From: Victivallales bacterium
GTDB lineage: Bacteria; Verrucomicrobiota; Lentisphaeria; Oligosphaerales; Lenti-02
Direction of reading: 5' to 3'
Assembly: GCA_018648945.1 (NCBI GenBank)
Contig: JABGQJ010000462.1
Coordinates: forward strand, 1-6,266
Length of the DNA stretch: 6,266 bases
Within the stretch, counting starts at the first letter, position 1. The number at the start of each line of letters is the position of its first letter. Under the pieces are notes generated by a model that saw only the letters and a list, made by a program, of their open reading frames with translations, made no database searches and was not told where the DNA came from. Both the position numbers and the translations under genes were made by a program. Of this stretch, positions 1-5,340 are shown in pieces.

Positions 1-960
1 GTGTTCGCGCCAATCCGCGCCCTTGCCATCCATGTTCTCCCAGATGAAATAGCGCGGCTTGCCCTCGCCGGGAATGCCCTCCATCTCACACGAGAGCACA
101 TCGATGTCCCCGTCCCCGTCCAGGTCGCCCGCGTAGAGTGAATGGTAGGCACCCCGGATCTCGTCGTCGGGGAGCCGGATGTCGTGGACGACCCACTCCG
201 AGCCGTCCCCGCACGCGTTCTCCAGCCACATCACCTTGCCACCTGTCATCTCGTTCTCGAGCATGACGATGTCGTTGTGGCCGTCGCCATTGACGTCGCA
301 TACCACGGCGTGCGTTGCATCGACCATGAAGCGCTCTGTGAGACGCGCCTGGACCTGGGCCGGGAACGGGAGAGGGTGTTCGACCCACTCCGAACCGTCG
401 CCGCGCACGTTCTCGAACCACACACTGGTGCGCACGACGTCGAGAGACCCGTTACCGGTCAAGTCGCCAACGGCAACACCAGAGTGCACCGGCGAACCGA
501 TCCGCGTGTGCGGCCATGGCTGGCGGGGATCATCTGGGATCCTGTACCAGCGCAGATCGTTCTGGTCCGACATGGTGAGCACTTCCAGCCGCCCGTCGCC
601 GTCGATGTCGGCCACCACCACGTCATGGATGCCGCGCAGGTCGGCGTCAAAGACAATCCTCTCGTAAGTTGTCAGGGGCTTGCCTGGGTTGCGGTACCAG
701 GCGCCACCGGTCACAAAATCCGGGAGGCCGTCGCCGTCCACATCCAGCACCGCGCCGCCCACGTCTGAGGGCGAGTCCTCGCCAAGAACAAACCGCTGCC
801 AGTCGCCGGGGGCCTGGATCCGGTAGCCAAAAATCGTGCCGTATTGCTGGCCCGTGATATACACGAGATGCCCATCCCCATCCAGGTCGGCCAGTGCCGT
901 CTGGGCGTATAGCCTGCCGGGAAGGGCGGTATCGATGACGTGCTTGCGAAAGACAAACAT
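1..960 (-). CDS. FG-GAP/VCBS repeat beta-propeller protein, 3' end beyond window
   Basis: This frame is open from an ATG at 960 to the window edge (320 codons, no stop), so the C-terminus is missing. Six Ca-binding-type loops recur: DLDGDG (residues 25-30), DVDGDG (73-78), DIDGDG (118-123), DLTGNG (166-171), DVNGDG (222-227) and DLDGDG (279-284). A second repeated motif, W-F/L-E-N followed by GDGSEW and H, lies at 181-195, 245-259 and about 306-320. Blades are therefore roughly 45-65 residues, as expected of the integrin-alpha-like FG-GAP/VCBS propeller family, whose members bind ligands or partners rather than catalyse. The start is supported by GGGAG nine bases upstream. I see no signal peptide: the propeller begins almost at residue 1 (FRKHVID resembles the later W..H.I strands). 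It lies 109 bp downstream of the 234-residue exported gene on the same strand. The family call is firm; the ligand and cellular location are unknown. Confidence 0.88.
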   Translation of the reverse strand, partial: MFVFRKHVIDTALPGRLYAQTALADLDGDGHLVYITGQQYGTIFGYRIQAPGDWQRFVLGEDSPSDVGGAVLDVDGDGLPDFVTGGAWYRNPGKPLTTYERIVFDADLRGIHDVVVADIDGDGRLEVLTMSDQNDLRWYRIPDDPRQPWPHTRIGSPVHSGVAVGDLTGNGSLDVVRTSVWFENVRGDGSEWVEHPLPFPAQVQARLTERFMVDATHAVVCDVNGDGHNDIVMLENEMTGGKVMWLENACGDGSEWVVHDIRLPDDEIRGAYHSLYAGDLDGDGDIDVLSCEMEGIPGEGKPRYFIWENMDGKGADWREH

Positions 961-997
961 GGGCTCAGACTCCCGAGGAGAATTCCAGAGCCACAAC

Positions 998-1010
998 ACT
1001 ATACGATCGT
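998..1010 (-). promoter_or_regulatory. Possible -10 element with adjacent palindrome upstream of the FG-GAP gene
   Basis: On the minus strand TATAGT (1003-998) matches the sigma70 -10 consensus at five of six positions. It lies about 38 bp before the FG-GAP start. It is directly adjoined, with one base shared, by the perfect 8-bp palindrome ACGATCGT (1003-1010). I find no good -35 at 16-18 bp, so this is only a weak promoter or operator candidate. The gene may instead be read through from the upstream gene; no terminator is evident between them. Confidence 0.22.
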
Positions 1011-1069
1011 GAAGTGCTTCTGAGGCATAGACCCATCTTCGGCGAGAAGGCGGGCGGACGTGGGCGGAG

Positions 1070-1774
1070 TCACTTCGCTGGTTCGGGGTCGGGCTTTGCC
1101 AATGCATCGACCTGCTTCATCATCTTCCTGACAGACTCGGCCCGTTCAGGAGGTGTCCAGCCCTGATCGCTGGTCACGACGAGGGGCCACTGCGGCAACC
1201 AGGACTCGAACGCTGCGTTCTGCTCGGCCCCCGGGATGAGGGTCCTCTGCGACTTGTCGGTCAACCATGCCGACTTCACCTCGGACTTGTAGGTCCCTGC
1301 CGGCAAATGCCCGGTAAGGAGGGCACCGATCCCCTTCAGATCCTGCTTGGCGACCAGGATGACCTCAACCTTGTCGCCGGGGGCGATGAGATAGGTGGTC
1401 TTGGACTTGAACCCGAAGTAGATGGGGTTCTTCCCGGTCTTGCCAAGCGACTCGTCGGTCATCGGCCCCCAGCCGTTGGCGAACTTGCCGCCCTGGAAGA
1501 CGACAATCTCTCCGACCTTCTGATCCCGCGTAATGCGGAGTAGCAGCTTGCCCGCCAGCAGCTCTGCTCGGTCCAGAAACTCCCAATGGAAGTGGACGTC
1601 CCTGATCGGGAGCTTGAGCGAGATGGTCCGCTTGATGGGCTTCTTCACCTGAGACTGCATCTGGTCGGGAATAACCACGTTGTGGAGCGCGGAGGCTTCC
1701 TCAACCGGGCACAACACAAGGCTCAGGACCAGGATGCCAAGAAGCACTGCGGGGGTTCTGCATGTTCGTCTCAT
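1070..1774 (-). CDS. Exported protein of unknown function, 234 residues
   Basis: I do not recognise this family. The N-terminus is a convincing Sec signal peptide: basic MRRTCR, a hydrophobic core at about residues 9-22, and an AXA-type site EASA with likely cleavage after residue 29. C22 is preceded by V-L rather than A/G, so it does not make a good lipobox. The mature part (30-205) alternates short beta-like and turn stretches (ISLKLPIRDVHFHWEF, GEIVVFQGGKF, TTYLIAPGDKVEVILVA), suggesting an all-beta periplasmic or secreted domain. The tail (206-234) is a short charged helix followed by a Pro/Lys-rich end. I chose ATG 1774 because AAGGA lies 7 bases upstream and the signal peptide begins exactly there. 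A longer frame from GTG 1849 overlaps the preceding stop (GTGA) but would place 25 extra residues, including a His run, in front of the signal peptide. It follows the 416-residue exported gene by 71 bp and is probably co-transcribed with it. Confidence 0.8.
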   Translation of the reverse strand: MRRTCRTPAVLLGILVLSLVLCPVEEASALHNVVIPDQMQSQVKKPIKRTISLKLPIRDVHFHWEFLDRAELLAGKLLLRITRDQKVGEIVVFQGGKFANGWGPMTDESLGKTGKNPIYFGFKSKTTYLIAPGDKVEVILVAKQDLKGIGALLTGHLPAGTYKSEVKSAWLTDKSQRTLIPGAEQNAAFESWLPQWPLVVTSDQGWTPPERAESVRKMMKQVDALAKPDPEPAK

Positions 1775-1845
1775 GGCTCTTTCCTTTCCTTTCTTCTCAT
1801 GGTGGTGGTGTGCCATTCCGGAGCGATGCGGCCGCGGCCATGCCC

Positions 1846-3096
1846 TCACTTTGGCGGCTCAGTCAGAGAAATGATGATCTCCGTCGTTTCGCGAGCCCCA
1901 ATCTCGACCTCCACAACCACGGGGCTACTGCTGGGGCATACCTCCCAACGGCGGACGTCTTCGTGCAGGCCAGCGTGTACCGTGTAGCTCCCCGGTTCAA
2001 GGTGGCGGAACGACTTGGTCCCTTTCTCGTCTGTGCGGAGACCACGGGAACTCGCGTTGGCGACCAGAGGCATGCCGTCGGCGCGGCGCAGGATAAGGCG
2101 CGTCGCGGGGAGCGGCTGGCCCGTGCCGGCTCCAACGAGCGTAATCAAGAGCGCGTGTTCCCCCTTCAGATTGATTGCCCCCTTCCCCGCTGGACTCGCG
2201 TCGCTCAGGGACACCGGCTGGCTGGCCCCCGCCGGGCTGGGGTCGCCTTTCCAGGAGTTGACCACCGTCACTCGGTAGGTGCCGGCAGCAAGCCCATCGT
2301 ATGTCATGCGCGCTCTCCTCTTCTTGCTCCCGAAGGGGGAGCAACCGTATGGCTGCCACGTCTGTTTCGTCAACGGGTCGTACCAACCAGCGCTCCAGCC
2401 ACCGTGCAGCACAGAGAGCCCCTCGACTGGGTCTGCGGGCTTCGAGGGCTTCGAGGGCTTCACCAAACGCCAGAGCGTACACTCGCCAAGCTCGCCGGGG
2501 CGGATCCTGCTACCCGAGATGGTCGCCGCGAGCGAGAACTCTCCTTTGGGGCGGCGCCGGCGCCGGTCCGGGCGTATCAGCTTCCCGGTCGTGGGTGCCC
2601 TCTCGCCCGCCGTGCTGACTTCCACACGGAAGCGCGTTGCCCCCGCGAGCTCCGGTCCCCGTTTGAACGAGAAGGACAGGTCGCCCTCGTGAACGACTGC
2701 CACGCCGAGAGCCATGCCAGAGTTCTCGACAACTACAGACTGCGTTGCGACAGACTTCCCTTTCTGATCCAGAAGATGTACAGCCACTTGCCACTTGCCT
2801 CGGGGGCGCGAGACCAGGGCGCCTCGCAGGACCGCTCGGATGCCGTCGGCGTTCGTCTCGAACACTACCCAAGCAAGAGTGAGAACGCCAGGCTTCTCCT
2901 TGGGCCCGACGCGCAGGTTCACATCGATGACCTCGCCGAAGGCCAGGGGCGCCTCCATGTGGCCGACGCTGCGCGCCGCTCCGGCAGCTGGTCGTGCTGC
3001 CTTGCTGTCGGCACCATGGGCTGCCGCAGCAATCAGCAGAACAAGCGCCGACAGCGAAGCCAAGATGCCGCGATGCAGATAGGGATCCCGATTCAC
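1846..3096 (-). CDS. Exported multi-domain beta protein with C-terminal carboxypeptidase-regulatory/Cna-B-like domain
   Basis: Starts at GTG 3096, fixed by a perfect AAGGAGGA (3104-3111) seven bases upstream. Residues 1-29 form a Sec signal peptide (hydrophobic 11-26, AAAAHGA before D30). Residues about 48-165 look like a beta-sandwich (strands around VIDVNLRV, LTLAWVVF, KWQVAVHLLD, SVVVEN, FRVEVS). A basic DRRRRRPKG segment (about 177-185) and a KPSKPSKP stretch (213-220) act as linkers. Residues 225-305 contain a Trp/Tyr-rich region (GGWSAGWYD, TWQPYGC) and the strand GTYRVTVVN. Residues 306-412 have the pattern of a carboxypeptidase-regulatory/Cna-B-like domain: ALLITLVGAGTGQPLPATRLILRR, then TDEKGTKSFRHLEPGSYTVHA and a closing beta strand. 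No catalytic motif is visible, so it is likelier to be structural or binding than an enzyme. It heads a probable two-gene unit with the 234-residue exported gene and has its own predicted promoter. The C-terminal fold is moderately certain; the function is unknown. Confidence 0.85.
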   Translation of the reverse strand: MNRDPYLHRGILASLSALVLLIAAAAHGADSKAARPAAGAARSVGHMEAPLAFGEVIDVNLRVGPKEKPGVLTLAWVVFETNADGIRAVLRGALVSRPRGKWQVAVHLLDQKGKSVATQSVVVENSGMALGVAVVHEGDLSFSFKRGPELAGATRFRVEVSTAGERAPTTGKLIRPDRRRRRPKGEFSLAATISGSRIRPGELGECTLWRLVKPSKPSKPADPVEGLSVLHGGWSAGWYDPLTKQTWQPYGCSPFGSKKRRARMTYDGLAAGTYRVTVVNSWKGDPSPAGASQPVSLSDASPAGKGAINLKGEHALLITLVGAGTGQPLPATRLILRRADGMPLVANASSRGLRTDEKGTKSFRHLEPGSYTVHAGLHEDVRRWEVCPSSSPVVVEVEIGARETTEIIISLTEPPK

Positions 3097-3103
3097 TGGT
3101 CTG

Positions 3104-3111
3104 TCCTCCTT
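3104..3111 (-). promoter_or_regulatory. Consensus ribosome binding site of the 416-residue exported protein
   Basis: AAGGAGGA on the minus strand ends seven bases before the GTG start at 3096. It is the best Shine-Dalgarno match in the window and decides a non-ATG start. Confidence 0.85.
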
Positions 3112-3139
3112 GCGGGCATAGCTCTCGATTCCACCTCGA

Positions 3140-3156
3140 TGACCGCTTGCCGGTCA
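3140..3156 (-). repeat. Perfect 6-bp inverted repeat in the leader of the 416-residue gene
   Basis: TGACCG (3140-3145) and CGGTCA (3151-3156) are exact reverse complements around the 5-base spacer CTTGC. If transcription starts near 3168, as the predicted promoter suggests, the repeat lies at about +12 to +28 of the leader. It could form a small RNA hairpin or serve as a DNA operator. No U-tract follows, so it does not look like a terminator. Confidence 0.45.
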
Positions 3157-3174
3157 CAACACGCGTACCAAACG

Positions 3175-3202
3175 ATAGTAGCGCCTATCTGCCTCCAGTC
3201 AA
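3175..3202 (-). promoter_or_regulatory. Predicted sigma70-type promoter of the 416-residue exported gene
   Basis: On the minus strand TTGACT (3202-3197, five of six matches to TTGACA) is followed after 16 bp by TACTAT (3180-3175). TACTAT keeps the key T-A and final T of the -10 box. A start near 3168 would give a leader of about 70 nt ending in the perfect ribosome binding site. It lies in the 224-bp gap after the lyase-like gene, so it would let the two exported orphans be expressed apart from that gene. Confidence 0.5.
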
Positions 3203-3286
3203 GTGGACTCCATGCCCAACCGAAGCCTCCAAGCCAACCACTTGCATCGTCTTTGCCGATTGCGTAGGACACCGTGTTTGGCGTGA

Positions 3287-3300
3287 GACTGGTGTCAGTC
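3287..3300. repeat. Small inverted repeat 20 bp after the lyase-like gene
   Basis: GACTG (3287-3291) and CAGTC (3296-3300) pair perfectly around a 4-base loop just past the TAA stop at 3321. The stem is short and no run of T follows on the minus strand, so it is at best a weak processing or pausing hairpin, not a proven terminator. Confidence 0.25.
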
Positions 3301-3320
3301 AGCCACCCCGTTCATCTACC

Positions 3321-4988
3321 TTACGGGGAAAGGGGCGTCGGGGCCAAGGTCAGGGAGCCCTGCTTGGTGTGGATCGTGGTCTTGCCACTGCCGTATGCCG
3401 ACTGCATGGCTTGGCAACCGTGCAGCATCGTGGGAGGGTGCGGTCGGGACACGCCATCGATGGCGATGCTCATGTCGCTCAGATCCACCACAATCCGGTC
3501 CCCGTCCCGGCCTATGGCGTGGACCTGCTGATCCGCCAGGCGGGGGGCTGACAGGGACTGGACGAATGCCTCCTCGCTGGCGTACTTGTCCAGATCGGAA
3601 ACCTGCAACACGTGGTAGGAATCGGGCAGTGGGAGGTGGGCGCACAGGCCCTTGCCAACCCGATACACGTTCCATGCCCCCACGCGTCGACTGGTCACGC
3701 CCCCATCCTCGAACAGGGTTCCCTGTCCCAGAAGCCAGCTCTCGTGCTGCACGACTCTCCCGCGCGCCTCGTACCGCCGCTTGTGCGGGGCCACGCCCGG
3801 GAGGAGCATCTCGACCCTGAGCCCCTGCGACGGGTCTGCCGCAAAGAGGACCTGATCGTAGCGGCTCTGGCAGATCCACCCCGATGAATGGACCGACCCC
3901 ATGGAGACATGTGGCGTGTTGTAGTAATGGATGGCGCCAGGCAGCCATCGCTGGGACTCCCACAGCTTCTCGCCAAGCTCCTCGCCAGGCCAGCCCAAGT
4001 ACCGCCTGCCCTGGTAGACAAGCTCACTGCGGGACGCCGCTTCATCGGCCAAAGCCATCACCACCGGATGCGGCTGGAACGAGCTGCAGGCAAAGAACAT
4101 GCCCTCATCCTGTTTCAGCCTCGGCTCGTTCGCGCTGGCGTAGGCCGTGGTCGCCGGTTCCAGTCCTGGTACGCGGGCGCGGGCAAAGTCGAACCGAGGC
4201 TCCCCGAGCCCAAAGGCCAGCCATACTGTTGGCAGAAACGCGTCGTAACGGGCATCTTGCAGGTAGGCGACCTTCCGGTCGGTCGGCGAGTGATGCGCAT
4301 CCGCCGTCCGGCACCGGAATGACGGGCCGCCGAGGAAGCCGTTGACGCTGAGCAACGCGCGTTCGGCCAACAGCAGATTGAGCAGATCCTGCGCGCGCTG
4401 GCGCAAGCTGGCCACGGGAGCGTGATCGGCCAGGATGATCAGGGGATTGGAGTAGTGGAACTGGTAGCAGGCCGAGTTCCACTCGATCCACCCGCGCTCG
4501 AACCGCCAAGCCAAGGCCTTCGCGATCTCCCGGACGTGGTCCGTCACCGACCCGCCACGGTACGTCTTGGCGAACATCCCGATGCTCAGGTGCATCAGGT
4601 CGTGGTTCTCCGTGTGAGCAGGAGGCCACTTCGCCACGGAGCTCAACTCGTTCTGTGGCCAGGACGTGAGGACGCCGACAATGTGTTCCCTGGCCGCTTG
4701 GGAGAGGCGTGGCGAATCCCGGAAGTCCAGCAACGTCCTGAGGAACCGGATGAAACAAATGTCGGCATCGGCCGTGAGTTCGAATGACTCGAGATAGCGA
4801 TTCGCCTTCGCCAAGTCCCGGCCCAGTACCAGGCGGGCCTGGCTCAGCGCCCACCGACGTCCATCCGTGGGCGCCATGTCCGGCTCCAGAGCCCCAAACC
4901 GGTCGGCAACCCAGGTGACATACTCGCGCCGCCGCTCTGCTGTTGTCCCCGCTGTAGCCATCGTCCCCACCTTGTTCTGCCTTGCCAC
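3321..4988 (-). CDS. Predicted alpha/alpha-toroid plus beta-sandwich protein, polysaccharide-lyase-like
   Basis: 555 codons from GTG 4988 to TAA. The first 350 residues are mostly helical. They contain features I associate with the (alpha/alpha) toroid seen in alginate- and heparinase-type lyases and related uncharacterised proteins: TENHDLM (126-132), EWNSACY (169-175) and a GGPSFR turn (220-225). Residues about 356-367 (YNTPHVSMGSVH) resemble the 'tp..mlGs' junction into the C-terminal beta-sandwich (about 365-555), where short strands alternate with turns. N128, H129, Y175 and R225 are plausible active-site residues by this analogy; that is inference. There is no signal peptide, unlike its neighbours. 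GTG 4988 has GGGAG nine bases upstream. ATG 4961 (residue 10) has AAGGTGG five bases upstream and is a real alternative that would give 546 residues. The gene diverges from the Glycoamylase-domain gene across 352 bp. The fold assignment is moderate; substrate and reaction are unknown. Confidence 0.75.
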   Translation of the reverse strand: MARQNKVGTMATAGTTAERRREYVTWVADRFGALEPDMAPTDGRRWALSQARLVLGRDLAKANRYLESFELTADADICFIRFLRTLLDFRDSPRLSQAAREHIVGVLTSWPQNELSSVAKWPPAHTENHDLMHLSIGMFAKTYRGGSVTDHVREIAKALAWRFERGWIEWNSACYQFHYSNPLIILADHAPVASLRQRAQDLLNLLLAERALLSVNGFLGGPSFRCRTADAHHSPTDRKVAYLQDARYDAFLPTVWLAFGLGEPRFDFARARVPGLEPATTAYASANEPRLKQDEGMFFACSSFQPHPVVMALADEAASRSELVYQGRRYLGWPGEELGEKLWESQRWLPGAIHYYNTPHVSMGSVHSSGWICQSRYDQVLFAADPSQGLRVEMLLPGVAPHKRRYEARGRVVQHESWLLGQGTLFEDGGVTSRRVGAWNVYRVGKGLCAHLPLPDSYHVLQVSDLDKYASEEAFVQSLSAPRLADQQVHAIGRDGDRIVVDLSDMSIAIDGVSRPHPPTMLHGCQAMQSAYGSGKTTIHTKQGSLTLAPTPLSP

Positions 4989-5061
4989 CGCAACTGACTC
5001 CCTCGCCTACATGCACAGAGCCATTCCTGCCCTTGTCGATGTGGTGCACCCTGTGGGCCAC

Positions 5062-5091
5062 AATATGCGTGCCAGCGCCCTTCCTGGCCAA
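5062..5091 (-). promoter_or_regulatory. Weak candidate promoter of the lyase-like gene
   Basis: On the minus strand TTGGCC (5091-5086, four of six) and CATATT (5067-5062, four of six) are 18 bp apart. They would give a leader of about 67 nt before GTG 4988. This is the best pair I see in the region but is below what I would trust alone. Confidence 0.2.
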
Positions 5092-5127
5092 CGCGCGGGA
5101 GCCGGGCATGGCTTGTCACCAGTCGGT

Positions 5128-5145
5128 CGTACGGCACGTACGGCA
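5128..5145. repeat. Tandem 9-bp repeat forming a CGTACG-N3-CGTACG palindrome
   Basis: CGTACGGCA occurs twice head to tail (5128-5136 and 5137-5145). Because CGTACG is itself palindromic, 5128-5142 reads as a perfect 6-bp inverted repeat around GCA. It lies near the middle of the divergent region and upstream of the weak minus-strand promoter candidate, where a regulator could act on both genes. A protein-binding role is inference. Confidence 0.4.
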
Positions 5146-5166
5146 TACCCGCAACCTGCGCCGACG

Positions 5167-5179
5167 CCTGCTAGGCAGG
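5167..5179. repeat. Perfect 5-bp inverted repeat CCTGC-TAG-GCAGG
   Basis: CCTGC and GCAGG flank a 3-base centre. The centre (5173) is 38 bp from the centre of the CGTACG palindrome (5135), which is not a neat multiple of the helical turn. It could be a second operator or chance in GC-rich DNA. Confidence 0.28.
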
Positions 5180-5340
5180 TCCAGGGCGACTATGGGGCGC
5201 ACCATGTGCGGCGACTCTGGCCTCCTGGACCGAGGCTGGCAACGAGACTTGAGCGATGGACTCCCTGAATATGTGCCATCGAAGAGCTATCTTTGACTGG
5301 TCGCCGCGGACCTCGGATCACTCAACCAACATGAGACACG

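Larger units (their letters stand above)
4989..5340. other. Divergent intergenic region, no gene recognised
   Basis: This 352-bp stretch separates the start of the lyase-like gene (minus) from the Glycoamylase-domain gene (plus). Open frames crossing it are antisense extensions of the flanking genes and show no signal peptide, ribosome binding site or recognisable motif. It should carry both promoters. I see only a weak candidate for the minus-strand gene and none for the plus-strand gene. It also contains two compact inverted repeats, listed separately. No tRNA-like or terminator-like structure was found. Confidence 0.6.

Noticed and set aside
142..768. Plus-strand open frames of 208 and 162 codons
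   Set aside because: They lie antisense to the FG-GAP gene, whose six DxDGDG-type repeats prove the minus frame. The plus translations show only back-translated repeat noise.
1786..1816. MAHHHH stretch resembling a His tag
   Set aside because: It arises from a GTG-rich spacer upstream of the preferred ATG 1774 and is probably not translated.
1830..1839. GGCCGCGGCC palindrome between the two exported genes as a terminator
   Set aside because: It has no loop and no T-tract, and is a common chance palindrome in GC-rich DNA.
2432..2458. Tandem TTCGAGGGC repeat
   Set aside because: It is a short coding repeat for the KPSKPSKP linker of the 416-residue protein; ordinary linker slippage explains it.
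1762..3267. A 501-codon plus-strand open frame
   Set aside because: It is antisense to the 416-residue gene and starts inside the 234-residue gene. Both of those have signal peptides and good ribosome binding sites. Its translation is Arg/Ser/His-rich with no domain, typical of a high-GC shadow.
3375..3392. GSGKTT in the lyase-like protein, resembling a P-loop
   Set aside because: The Walker A glycine is missing (Ser at that position) and the motif sits near the end of a predicted beta-sandwich with no other ATPase motif.
4105..5109. A 334-codon minus-strand frame overlapping the start of the lyase-like gene
   Set aside because: It is in another frame of the same strand, rich in G, R, H and P without motifs, while the 555-codon frame gives coherent helical and strand patterns.
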